Counted from the stretch's first letter, positions 34,531 to 42,536 are shown. The stretch: DNA of 64,000 bases from an uncultured Prevotellaceae bacterium (GCA_902768785.1 CACXMM010000010.1:19462-83461), one strand, 5' to 3'. Made by a program: numbers and translations. The notes: generated by a model not told the origin, from the sequence alone.

Positions 34531-34612
34531 GAAAATGAGTAATGAATAGTTGATAATAAGTTAGTTAGAAAAGAAGGACCAAGATTGTTGTGAAACAATC
34601 TTGGATTTTTTT
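34531..34612 (+). ncRNA. Candidate small RNA of about 80 nt
   Basis: Defined by the consensus promoter at 34495-34525 and the strong terminator ending at 34612. The region holds only trivial open frames (for example ATG at 34535 with a stop four codons later). The start is estimated from promoter geometry. It sits between the LacI-type gene and the LuxR-type gene, divergent from the former. Confidence 0.5.
34579..34612 (+). terminator. Strong rho-independent terminator with GTGA tetraloop
   Basis: CCAAGATTGTT (34579-34589) pairs perfectly over 11 bp with AACAATCTTGG (34594-34604), closing a GNRA-type loop GTGA, followed by A and seven Ts (34606-34612). The T tract is on the plus-strand side, so it ends a plus-strand transcript; weak use by the minus-strand LuxR gene is possible. 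Confidence 0.9.
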
Positions 34613-34622
34613 GTATTGGATC

Positions 34623-34699
34623 CCTCATCCCCCATCCTTCATCCCTCATCCTTCATCCTTCATCCTTCATCCTTCATCCTTCATCCTTCATCCTTCATC
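34623..34699 (-). repeat. Heptamer array GATGAAG at the stop codon of the LuxR-type gene
   Basis: Read on the minus strand: seven GATGAAG, one GATGAGG, one GATGAAG, one GATGGGG and one GATGAGG unit, eleven in all, followed by a degenerate unit. The TGA stop of the LuxR-type gene (34700-34698) overlaps the first unit. Confidence 0.9.
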
Positions 34700-35342
34700 A
34701 GATATAGTACTCCGCCGAATCCACCAGTCCGGCACGCAAAGCATACTTAGTGGCTTCATGAACATTGTTCACCCCTAACTTCCGGAAAATATTCTTTCGG
34801 TGCGTATTCACGGTGTGGAAGCTGGAGAAGCGCTTTTCTGCAATCTCCTTCGTTGTCATACCCAGTGCAATGTCCTTGAGGATTTCCAGTTCAGTACGCG
34901 TCAGTTTCACATCCTCAGCCATACGTGTTGTGTTGGGGGTAAGGAGCATCTCCGCCATACGCTGACAGATATATCGCTGTCCTTTCAAAGCAAACGAGAG
35001 AGCCTGTTTGATTTCCGTCATCGGACTCTCTTTCAACAGCACACTCACCTGTGGGGAGGTGGCAATGACCTGTCTCACAAAGTCAGGACTCAGGTCCTCG
35101 CTGAACAACACCCATCGTACGAAGGGAAACCGAAGACAGAAGATAAAAAGTTCGTCGGCATCGTTGATATCGAACAACGTATAGTCGAGTACCACCACGG
35201 CATCGGCATGTTCCTTCAGTTGTTCGATCAATTCCGCTTTGTCCTCGGCATAGCGGGTGGAGACACCATCCATCTGTTCCAGCAAGTACATCATACCTGC
35301 CCTGGTAATGTCCTGCCGATCTGCCAAACTCACGAAACTCAT
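34698..35342 (-). CDS. Orphan LuxR/NarL-type response regulator
   Basis: Protein of 214 residues with an N-terminal receiver-like domain and a C-terminal LuxR helix-turn-helix (KLTRTELEILKDIALGMTTKEIAEKRFSS then FHTVNTHRKNIFRKLGVNNVHEATKYALR). The receiver keeps the central aspartate (VVVLDYTLF) and the lysine (VLLKESP) but lacks the usual N-terminal acidic pair, having only LADRQD. Phosphorylation is therefore uncertain. No histidine kinase lies next to it. It follows the HAD gene by 43 bp on the same strand and may be the last gene of that transcript. Confidence 0.88.
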   Translation of the reverse strand: MSFVSLADRQDITRAGMMYLLEQMDGVSTRYAEDKAELIEQLKEHADAVVVLDYTLFDINDADELFIFCLRFPFVRWVLFSEDLSPDFVRQVIATSPQVSVLLKESPMTEIKQALSFALKGQRYICQRMAEMLLTPNTTRMAEDVKLTRTELEILKDIALGMTTKEIAEKRFSSFHTVNTHRKNIFRKLGVNNVHEATKYALRAGLVDSAEYYI

Positions 35343-35385
35343 CCTATACCTTATTATATATACGCTATTGAAATCACAGCAATCA

Positions 35386-36084
35386 CTATCCCAACTCCTC
35401 CAGATCAGTAATCACCCGATCAGGAATCGTCTCATTTTCTTGTTGATTCGTCCATCCCTCTCCCTTGAACCAAACGGTCTGACAACCGATCTGCTTTGCC
35501 GGGATGATATCCTTTGTCATACTGTCTCCAACGACGACCACCTCCTCGGGAGCAAGTCGCAGAGCTTCCACCCCTACTTGGAAGATACGCGGATCCGGCT
35601 TACGGATACCTACCACAGCCGACTCCACCACCTTTTGGAACAGTCTGTCGAGCTGAAACTCTTGTAACACCACTGGAATATTCCCGTAGAAATTACTAAC
35701 CAGTACCATCGGGAACCGCTCATGCAGCCGCATCAGGACCTCCCTGCTGTGCGCCACGGTGGTCTGCACCTGCTCATAGAGATCATTCAGCATATCCAGT
35801 TCCACCTTCGTATAAGTATTCTTATCCGCTGTCCAGTATCCCTTCATGAACAAATACTCCATCTCCAGACGAAGCTTCACGTCAAGCAGTTTCTTGAAGG
35901 TATAGGTTGGCAGGACGATCGGATTCCTTCCCAAGGTACGCTCGGCATAGACATACGCCTCCCGGAACTGCTCCTCACTGACAGGTACCTGCTGTCGTTC
36001 GTAAGCATGCCAAAGCACTTTTCCCCAGTGGTTACCGCAAGTGTCGAGCGTTCCGCCGTAGTCGAATATATATCCTTTCACCAT
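35386..36084 (-). CDS. HAD-superfamily hydrolase
   Basis: Cytoplasmic HAD-like phosphatase of 232 residues. Motif I is IFDYGGTLDT (nucleophile aspartate, with DYGGT instead of the more common DxDGT), motif II is VLVSNFYG, and motifs III/IV are RKPDPRIF and VVVGDSMTKDIIPAKQIG. The last motifs resemble phosphoglycolate phosphatase/YjjG-type enzymes. The substrate is unknown; its place at the end of the lipid-like operon makes a phosphorylated intermediate a reasonable guess. ATG 36084 is chosen at the family N-terminus. Confidence 0.88.
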   Translation of the reverse strand: MVKGYIFDYGGTLDTCGNHWGKVLWHAYERQQVPVSEEQFREAYVYAERTLGRNPIVLPTYTFKKLLDVKLRLEMEYLFMKGYWTADKNTYTKVELDMLNDLYEQVQTTVAHSREVLMRLHERFPMVLVSNFYGNIPVVLQEFQLDRLFQKVVESAVVGIRKPDPRIFQVGVEALRLAPEEVVVVGDSMTKDIIPAKQIGCQTVWFKGEGWTNQQENETIPDRVITDLEELG

Positions 36085-36112
36085 CTTTTTTCCTTGTTCG
36101 TTCACTCATCCG

Positions 36113-38713
36113 TCAGAATGTCATTCTCAGCATGATACGAATACCCTGTTTGTTGGCCGTGGGCAGATCGAGGTAATTCAGCCTTCGTACATACTCCACA
36201 TGCAGGATTCTAAAGATATTGTGGATTCCGGCGATGAGCTCGAAGTACGGCTGATGACTATCCATGATGAACGATCCCTCAGGGAACATCATCAGGGTAC
36301 GGTCATTTTTGTTCATGTCCAACATCGGGTTATTCTTATCCGTCAGTTCGCCCCACAGCATCTTCACCCCGAAATACTCACGCCATTTCAGTTTCTTCAG
36401 CAGCGGGATGCGGTTGAACACCTTTCCTTTCAGATCCCACGACATGTCGGCAGACACATAGCGGTCGTTCAGGAACTCCATATTATTCACCAAGTTGAAT
36501 GTCTCATCTTCCACGATATACGAAAGGTTGGCAGCAGGCATGATCAACAGGGGGAACGGCACCTTGTTCCATTGCACACCACCCTTCACATGACAGTCGA
36601 TCTTTCCCCAGCTATGAGGCAGCCAGAAACGTTTATACATCGTCGCCTCGGTGAAGTTATAGGCATAGTCACCGCCAAACACGTTCTTCAGTCCGACGGT
36701 ATGTGACAGAGTGAACACCGGTGCATCGAGGTTCACTGGCACTCTTCGCTGTTTGGTATTGATGAAGGTCTCACCTGGTGCAAAGCGAACCATCGCCAGC
36801 AATTCGGTAGTACGGATCTTTCCGTTGTGCAAGGAGATCGGACCATCGGTATTCACTGGCTTCTCATCCGTCATCTTCCACTCGTTCAACGGTGTGAAAT
36901 AGAGTCCGCCGCAGGCCTCGTTCTCCTCGGCCTTCAGGGCTATCGTTGTCTTGAATCCGAACTCCTCTTCCCACTCAAAGGCCAGCTGCTGCCGGTTATA
37001 GAACATCATCTTGTCGACCTTGGCCCATTTGAACGCCGTGAACACATTATCCTTATCGGTATGTAAGAACTTATCCGAAGGACTGGTCACGTCATAGGTA
37101 CTGGTAAAGGTCAGCGTCCGCTTGGGGAACTCTCGCGGCAGATATTCCTTTTTGTTGAAAGAATAGGTCAACTCCGTCTTGTAGTAGTTCTTCTTACTTT
37201 TCCATCCGTGGGCAAAATAGCCACTGGCAAACAGATGGGGATTCAGGTTTGCCGTGGTCTGTGCACTGACACGGGTACGGAAGCCATCGATGAAATTCTT
37301 CGTGATCATGGTATTCACCGGACCGATGTCCACCTTACTCGGATGTCCCTTCGTTCCCGTATCGACAAAGTTCTCCACCAGGGCACGCAGTCCGAAGATG
37401 ATATATTTGAATCCCTTGATCTTCTCAATATTGGCAATGAAAGTGTCCATCGAACTCTCACTCTTGGTGAGCTCCACCGACCGATACTGGTTCCAGAAGT
37501 CATCATCACGCATCTGGGCATTGGCCTCATGGCGTTCTTTCTGCTTCCCCTTGAACAGTTTCTTGTTGATCTCCGTGAAGTCGTAATCCTGGTTGCGGGT
37601 CGTTCGGATTACGATGGCCTTACTGAGGAACTTGGCCACCGACATCTCCACGAACATGTCATCGATGCTGAGCACCCACTCCCCGTTGTCGAGCTTCTTA
37701 TATTCCTGGACGACCTGCAGGTTATCCACGAAGTTCACGTCACTCTTCTTCGGAATCGTCAGCGTACACTTCCTCACATGAAGCGTACTGTCGGCAATGA
37801 TATAAAGTTCTCCACGGAAGCCGAAGTCCTGCTGGTTGTTCGGCATGAACTGCAGATGGTAGCATTTGTCCCTGTCAACAAAAGTGGTGTCTTCAATATA
37901 ATAACGGTAGAAGCTGATGGCGTTGTTAGCAATCGGACTGGTAAAAGGATTTCGCAGCAGTCGGATCTGGTTATCATAGAGATCGACATCGGTGAAGACA
38001 TCATTCAGCACCGTATTCAGGATATCTCCGGTCTCGAACAAGTCGTTCAAACCCGTCGAGTTCTGTCCCATAACGATGCTTTTCTCACTTTTCGGGTTCT
38101 TGCGGTAGATCTTCTTGGTCACCGTCTCTTCCACACTGATAGGGAGGATCAGCTTATTGTTATAGGCACACAGCTCCATCTGATCGAGCACCCATTGTTT
38201 CTTTCCAAAGATTCCGTTCTCCAGGTCCTTGGGTGTCAGGTCGTTGAAAGCCAGCGTCAGCTTCTCATATTTATTATACTGGTAGAAGTCGTGGTTGTCG
38301 AGATGTGTCTTTTTCTTCGCCGCAATCACCCGTCGCATCAGTTCCACGGCAGGGTTATCCTTTCGGGAATAGCGGTTACGTTTTCCTCTCACCGTCACGT
38401 TCTCCAGCTGATTCTTCTCTGGTTTCAGGGTGATGCGCATCGGTGACTTCGTCTTCTCACTCACCTCGATGGTCAGGGGCTGGTATCCCACGGCACTGAA
38501 CGTCAGTTTCCATCCGTTATGACGGTCGATGGAAAACTTTCCTTGGGCATCACTGCTCACCATCACATGATTACCCCGATACACCGCACTGGCATAAGGG
38601 ATATACTCACCGTCGTTGTCATCCACGATCACACCAGTGAGTTTCTGCGCCATCAACGGCATGGTGAGCCATGCCGTGAACAACAATACAAGATATTTTC
38701 TCAACACTTTCAA
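36113..38713 (-). CDS. DUF5686 outer-membrane protein with carboxypeptidase-like regulatory domain
   Basis: Large outer-membrane protein, up to 866 residues. After a signal peptide (LVLLFTAWLTMPLMAQ) comes a CarboxypepD_reg-like domain (LTGVIVDDNDGEYIPYASAVYRG) and then a DUF5686 region with beta-barrel character, ending in an aromatic residue (GIRIMLRMTF). The function of DUF5686 is unknown. No ATG is available at the N-terminus: the start must be TTG (38713), GTG (38707) or TTG (38704), all giving the same signal peptide. It lies 11 bp after the phosphatidyltransferase gene, in one operon. Confidence 0.85.
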   Translation of the reverse strand: MKVLRKYLVLLFTAWLTMPLMAQKLTGVIVDDNDGEYIPYASAVYRGNHVMVSSDAQGKFSIDRHNGWKLTFSAVGYQPLTIEVSEKTKSPMRITLKPEKNQLENVTVRGKRNRYSRKDNPAVELMRRVIAAKKKTHLDNHDFYQYNKYEKLTLAFNDLTPKDLENGIFGKKQWVLDQMELCAYNNKLILPISVEETVTKKIYRKNPKSEKSIVMGQNSTGLNDLFETGDILNTVLNDVFTDVDLYDNQIRLLRNPFTSPIANNAISFYRYYIEDTTFVDRDKCYHLQFMPNNQQDFGFRGELYIIADSTLHVRKCTLTIPKKSDVNFVDNLQVVQEYKKLDNGEWVLSIDDMFVEMSVAKFLSKAIVIRTTRNQDYDFTEINKKLFKGKQKERHEANAQMRDDDFWNQYRSVELTKSESSMDTFIANIEKIKGFKYIIFGLRALVENFVDTGTKGHPSKVDIGPVNTMITKNFIDGFRTRVSAQTTANLNPHLFASGYFAHGWKSKKNYYKTELTYSFNKKEYLPREFPKRTLTFTSTYDVTSPSDKFLHTDKDNVFTAFKWAKVDKMMFYNRQQLAFEWEEEFGFKTTIALKAEENEACGGLYFTPLNEWKMTDEKPVNTDGPISLHNGKIRTTELLAMVRFAPGETFINTKQRRVPVNLDAPVFTLSHTVGLKNVFGGDYAYNFTEATMYKRFWLPHSWGKIDCHVKGGVQWNKVPFPLLIMPAANLSYIVEDETFNLVNNMEFLNDRYVSADMSWDLKGKVFNRIPLLKKLKWREYFGVKMLWGELTDKNNPMLDMNKNDRTLMMFPEGSFIMDSHQPYFELIAGIHNIFRILHVEYVRRLNYLDLPTANKQGIRIMLRMTF

Positions 38714-38724
38714 AATCTATTTAA

Positions 38725-39687
38725 CTATTTTCCACCCCGTAGCTCTGTACACAGCTGCTCGCTCAGCAGTTCATGACGGCGATGCATATGCACATACAGC
38801 ACGGTGAGTAAAATGATCTCAAACAAGAAATACGCCCACGGACAATTCAACAGACAGGTGATATACAGACAGATAGCACGGGTGTTGAACGTCAGCAGGT
38901 TGGTATATTTCATCAGCGGTCTGCTGCCTTCCAGGAAACGATCCCTCACCAACGGCAGATCAGGTAACACCTGCTCCATCACCTCTCCTTCCCCATTCCG
39001 CAAGTCCTGGTAGGTCTTAAAGAACTGTTGGAAATGCGGAGTGCGCTTCTCCTGATTCTTGCAATAGGCTGCATAGTTCATATGGAACTGGCGGGCAAGC
39101 CACTGTTCTTTGGGCAACGATTCATAGATCGCCAGCTGCTGGGCAGAATGATCCAGTTCACTGCCTTCCTTTCCCTTCAAGAAGAACAGATGAATCTGAC
39201 GGTAATAGTCGGCTAAACTGGCCTGCGGGGAATGACAGAAGATACCTGCCACAAAGGCCAGTACCCAGATGGCTACGCCCCAGCGTACCTCGGTACCAGG
39301 GATAAACTGCGGCATCATCCGCAGACACAGGGCGAAGTAGATCGCAAAGAACCACACATCACCAGAGAAGCCGTCGAGGATCCTTCCTACCAGCGTCTTT
39401 TTCCCCGTTAACCGCGCCATCTGTCCGTCGGTACTGTCGCAGAAGTTTGCAAACATCAGCAGGATCACACCCATCACGTTGTGCCACAGATCCGTGTGGT
39501 AGAACATGAAAGCCGCTCCCACTCCGAGGAAGATGGAGAGGATGGTGATGACGTTGGGATGGATGCCCAACTTATTCCAGAATAAGGCGAAGACCAGCCC
39601 GATGGGACGTGTGAAATGCACGTCGAGCCACTCCTCGGTATCGTTTGACTTAAAAGATGCCTGTAGCATCTCCTGAAATGTTGCCAT
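38725..39687 (-). CDS. CDP-alcohol phosphatidyltransferase family protein
   Basis: Integral membrane enzyme of 320 residues. The family signature D-x2-DG-x2-AR-x8-G-x3-D-x3-D is present: DSTDGQMAR, then GRILDGFSGD. These enzymes transfer a phospho-alcohol from a CDP-linked donor to an acceptor alcohol, or diacylglycerol phosphate to an alcohol. The protein is longer than phosphatidylserine or phosphatidylglycerophosphate synthases, with an extra soluble region at about 150-240. With a nucleotidyltransferase two genes upstream, a CDP-activated head group made locally is likely. Product unknown. Confidence 0.87.
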   Translation of the reverse strand: MATFQEMLQASFKSNDTEEWLDVHFTRPIGLVFALFWNKLGIHPNVITILSIFLGVGAAFMFYHTDLWHNVMGVILLMFANFCDSTDGQMARLTGKKTLVGRILDGFSGDVWFFAIYFALCLRMMPQFIPGTEVRWGVAIWVLAFVAGIFCHSPQASLADYYRQIHLFFLKGKEGSELDHSAQQLAIYESLPKEQWLARQFHMNYAAYCKNQEKRTPHFQQFFKTYQDLRNGEGEVMEQVLPDLPLVRDRFLEGSRPLMKYTNLLTFNTRAICLYITCLLNCPWAYFLFEIILLTVLYVHMHRRHELLSEQLCTELRGGK

Positions 39688-39696
39688 ATTGTTTTC

Positions 39697-40521
39697 TTAT
39701 CGTTTGTTTTGATTCTTCAGCTCTCCGATGACGATTTGGGCAATGGCTTCTGCCGCCTCCTCCCGACAACGTGAAAAGCTGGGCCAGTCGTTGAAGTCGA
39801 TGATGGCAAACGAACCGTCTTCACGGACGATGCAGTCACCGCCATACACCCTGACATCCGTCAGTTCCGACAGCCGCTCCGCCTCCCGTTGCAGAAGGTC
39901 CTCGGAAAAGGCGTAGTGACGGGCCTGTCCGTTGTGCTCCTCATCGCCGAACTTGGTGATGCCGTCATCGGTGGGATAGAAACAACGGAAGAAATCCGTG
40001 CCATGCACACCGTAGAATTTCACGAGGTCACCCACGACATGCTCCGTGACCAATACCTCAGTAACGCCCCTTCGACGGAACCTTTCAAGAGCCTCCTCCA
40101 CTGCTTGCCTGTCGGCTGCGAATACCACGTCCTCCTTACATTGGGCCGAAGCATCGCCTCGTTTCACCCAATAGCCGTCAGCATCGCGGTCGCTCATCAA
40201 GGGTGCCACGGGGATACCCCATTGTCGCATCAGACTGTCCAGTCTCATCCTCCCCATGTTCTCCACCGCCTTGCCACTGTTCACGACCAGGAAGCCTTCT
40301 GTCGCTTTCCTTTTGAGCACATCGAGTGTACAGGGCAAACGTCCCATGGAGAGGAAGGCATCCGCAGCGAGGGAGTCATCTAGCTGCTCCTCAGCTATCT
40401 TCCTGATGGTGACACCGAACTGTTGCAGACGATCGCCCACGGCATCGAGAATGGCCTTGTCCTTCTCCACGGCATTCGGTGAGAACTGCGGAGCGCGGTA
40501 GATCAGTAGCACACTCTTCAT
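39697..40521 (-). CDS. ATP-grasp-like protein
   Basis: Protein of 274 residues with the end pattern of ATP-grasp ligases: a GDLVKFYGV nucleotide-binding strand and YGGDCIVREDGSFAIIDFNDWPSFS, where the D and N (with E/D) would bind Mg-ATP. The N-terminal MKSVLLIYRAPQFSPNA looks like a Rossmann-type strand. ATP-grasp enzymes usually join a carboxylate to an amine. It lies between the nucleotidyltransferase and phosphatidyltransferase genes with gaps of 7 and 9 bp, so it probably acts on the same product, perhaps adding an amino acid. The substrate is unknown. Confidence 0.75.
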   Translation of the reverse strand: MKSVLLIYRAPQFSPNAVEKDKAILDAVGDRLQQFGVTIRKIAEEQLDDSLAADAFLSMGRLPCTLDVLKRKATEGFLVVNSGKAVENMGRMRLDSLMRQWGIPVAPLMSDRDADGYWVKRGDASAQCKEDVVFAADRQAVEEALERFRRRGVTEVLVTEHVVGDLVKFYGVHGTDFFRCFYPTDDGITKFGDEEHNGQARHYAFSEDLLQREAERLSELTDVRVYGGDCIVREDGSFAIIDFNDWPSFSRCREEAAEAIAQIVIGELKNQNKR

Positions 40522-40528
40522 CTCTTCG

Positions 40529-41251
40529 CTATGCTTGCAGGAACATCTCTGCCTTCCGGATATCCGTGGCGTGGTCGATATCGAGCACCTTACTGAAGGG
40601 ATAAGCCTTCAGATGCTGACCGTCGCGAACCAATGCCCGCTGAAAATTGCGCATCCTTGCCTCTCCCCTGTCGATACAGGCATGCAGGGTGTCGATCGCA
40701 CGGGGTGTCAGACCATAGATTCCACCAGATATATACCGGCAGGGAGGATCGTTCGTATCAAAGAATCCCGTGATGGACAGCTGCGGATCAGTACCCACAT
40801 ACAGGGGTTTCTCGTCATCGATGTAATCTGTGACACCCATCAAGCCATCATCACCAGCACGCAGACAGTCGGTGAATCTCTTCACATAGTCCTTGAACTC
40901 CGACTCACGGAATATCGTATCCACCGTGGTCAGCACAAACGGATCGTTGGTCAGCTCACCACTGATCTCAAAGAAACTATGCATACTGCTGGGGGTGCTC
41001 TTCACCTTGAAGAATAAAGGAACAGGGCGCCCCATCAGTCCATCTCGCTGGATTTTCAGCAGATGCTGGGCCACCAGGGTTGTCAGATCATTGCAGATCA
41101 CCACAATCTTCTCTGCTTCGTTATCCATGAATATCCGGATCAGACGGTCGATTAACCGCTCCTCATTGACACTCACCAGAGGCTTGGGGTCTTCGATGCC
41201 CTCGGCTGCCAGCCGTGAGCCTTCACCCGCTGCAATTATCGCATACTTCAT
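40529..41251 (-). CDS. Sugar/alcohol-phosphate nucleotidyltransferase
   Basis: Cytoplasmic GT-A-fold nucleotidyltransferase, 240 residues. The N-terminal signature AIIAAGEGSRLA with the later KPLVSVNEERLIDRL is typical of enzymes that join NTP and a sugar-1-phosphate or similar. TTVDTIFRE gives the expected metal-binding aspartate. The cytosine or guanine preference cannot be told from sequence. It is first in a five-gene operon with an ATP-grasp protein and a CDP-alcohol phosphatidyltransferase, so making a CDP-alcohol is a sensible hypothesis. ATG 41251 is chosen at the family N-terminus; the longer frame to 41287 runs through the promoter. Confidence 0.85.
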   Translation of the reverse strand: MKYAIIAAGEGSRLAAEGIEDPKPLVSVNEERLIDRLIRIFMDNEAEKIVVICNDLTTLVAQHLLKIQRDGLMGRPVPLFFKVKSTPSSMHSFFEISGELTNDPFVLTTVDTIFRESEFKDYVKRFTDCLRAGDDGLMGVTDYIDDEKPLYVGTDPQLSITGFFDTNDPPCRYISGGIYGLTPRAIDTLHACIDRGEARMRNFQRALVRDGQHLKAYPFSKVLDIDHATDIRKAEMFLQA

Positions 41252-41274
41252 TCCTTTTTTATCTTTGCAGGTTG

Positions 41275-41282
41275 CAAAGGTA
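41275..41282 (-). promoter_or_regulatory. TAnnTTTG promoter for the nucleotidyltransferase operon
   Basis: Plus-strand CAAAGGTA is TACCTTTG on the minus strand, 24 bp before the start codon, with a TTGG (41302-41305) about 20 bp upstream. Confidence 0.65.
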
Positions 41283-41525
41283 CACATTATTTATTAGACT
41301 ACCAACCATTGGGGAAAGAAATGGGGAAACTTTTAAAGGAATTTTGGTTTTAATGATAATTTAAAATGTAAAGAAATATTGGAATTTTTAACATTGTAGG
41401 TGTCGTTTCTGACAAAAAGCTGTCCATCGGGTGGAAAAAACGGGATTTTGAGCGCAATCGTCTAACCGGCTGTCACACAAACACTTAGGAATTCCAGCGA
41501 AATTGCATGGTTTTTCCCATCTCCC
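41283..41525. other. AT-rich gene-free spacer before the second 22-bp island
   Basis: No credible frame and no clear hairpin. It is AT-rich for the first 120 bp and then of mixed composition. Apart from the -33 region of the operon promoter I see nothing recognisable. Confidence 0.5.
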
Positions 41526-41697
41526 AAAACGTTGTTTTCAGTCGCCAAAACTATGTTTTTAGAAGGTAAAAACGGTGTTTTCAGTAAGTAAATACTATGT
41601 TTTTGGGGTGAAAGTAACGTCTAATTGAGGTGAAAGTAAAGGCTGTTTTGCATCAAAGTAAAGTCTATTTGAGATGCAAAGAGCCTTTACTTGTCAT
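41526..41697. repeat. 22-bp island 2: AAAAC units followed by AAAGTAA units
   Basis: Four palindromic AAAAC-N3-GTTTT-like units begin at 41526, 41547, 41569 and 41591 (periods 21, 22, 22). Then AAAGTAA words start at 41611, 41633 and 41655, with a related AAAG at 41678 (periods 22, 22, 23). The last units also fold: TTTGCATC with GATGCAAA, enclosed by AAGTAAAGGCT with AGCCTTTACTT, giving a nested hairpin at about 41635-41692. Confidence 0.85.
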
Positions 41698-41749
41698 TTT
41701 CGTGCCCATCTGATGACAAATTAGACCTCAAAAAGAGGTTAAAAAGAAA

Positions 41750-41792
41750 GACAACGTGTTTTTGCAACCACATTCTGCGAAAGCACGTTGTC
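41750..41792 (-). terminator. Likely terminator of the GIN-domain gene
   Basis: GACAACGTG (41750-41758) pairs with CACGTTGTC (41784-41792) over 9 bp. On the minus strand the hairpin is followed by TTTCTTTTTAACC. It lies 31 bp beyond the GIN-domain stop. Confidence 0.7.
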
Positions 41793-41822
41793 AAGTTATT
41801 TGGTCGGATTTTAACAATTGCA

Positions 41823-42536
41823 CTACTCTGCAATCGTCAGGTCACTCTTATCGATAGAACCTGATCCTGCCACCGACTCATGGTATTGCTTGGTACGTCC
41901 GCTGAATTTCATGTCACCGGAGCCTGCTACTTCAGTACTCAAAGAGCCGCAGTCAGCCAGGAAGGCCTCCACATCACCGCTACCGGCAATACTGAATTTC
42001 GCACTTCCCGTCGCCAGCTTTCCAATCTTGATATCTCCACTGCCAGCAATCGAGGCATCCAGTTTGTCGCAGATCACATCCGAGAGATCGATATCACCGG
42101 AACCGGCAATAGACATATGAAGATTATCGGTGTCAAGACTTCCCGGGATATCAAACTCCCCACTGCCAGCAATCTCCACTCCCGTCAGGTCGGGTGAAGA
42201 AGCGAAAATCTTCACACGGTCATGCATCACTCTCCATGCTAACAGGTGCTTCTTCGTCTTCGGCCCCACATACAAAGTATGTCCGTCGCAACGAACCTCA
42301 ATCTCTTCCAATACATTGGCAGGTGCCTGGATGCGCACCTTGGCAGAATCAGACTGCTGGAAGGTAATATCGAAGCCGCCAGCCATCTCGATCTTCTCGA
42401 ACGCCCCCACACGAACATCCTTATTCACCACACTCACCTTCTGTCCCTTTTTCGCCCTTGATCCTGTTGAAAAAACGCAGGAGGCGGAAGCCAATGCCAC
42501 ACATAGCACCATCACGACAACTAAAAACTTTTTCAT
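41823..42536 (-). CDS. GIN-domain (DUF2807) lipoprotein with repeated AGSGD motif
   Basis: Predicted lipoprotein, 237 residues; signal ends ALASASC (cysteine 20, an imperfect lipobox). A GIN/DUF2807 domain makes a right-handed beta-helix-like fold. The motif AGSG recurs at regular spacing (EIAGSGEFDIPG, SIAGSGDIDLSD, SIAGSGDIKIGK, SIAGSGDVEAFL, EVAGSGDMKFSG, SVAGSGSIDKSD), one turn per copy. Proteins of this family are common in Bacteroidota, of unknown function, sometimes labelled as adhesin-like head domains. It ends just before island 2 and its terminator, and is divergent from cysE. Confidence 0.88.
   Translation of the reverse strand: MKKFLVVVMVLCVALASASCVFSTGSRAKKGQKVSVVNKDVRVGAFEKIEMAGGFDITFQQSDSAKVRIQAPANVLEEIEVRCDGHTLYVGPKTKKHLLAWRVMHDRVKIFASSPDLTGVEIAGSGEFDIPGSLDTDNLHMSIAGSGDIDLSDVICDKLDASIAGSGDIKIGKLATGSAKFSIAGSGDVEAFLADCGSLSTEVAGSGDMKFSGRTKQYHESVAGSGSIDKSDLTIAE

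Noticed and set aside
34590-34778. Small plus-strand protein made of SFILHP repeats
   Set aside because: It is translated heptamer array, as is the minus-strand frame at 7276-7542. Low complexity and no family support.
37208-38446. 412-codon open frame opposite the DUF5686 gene
   Set aside because: It is an antisense shadow of a well-supported family protein; no start signal, no domain and unlikely composition. The same applies to long antisense frames at 47401-48588 and 18244-18963.
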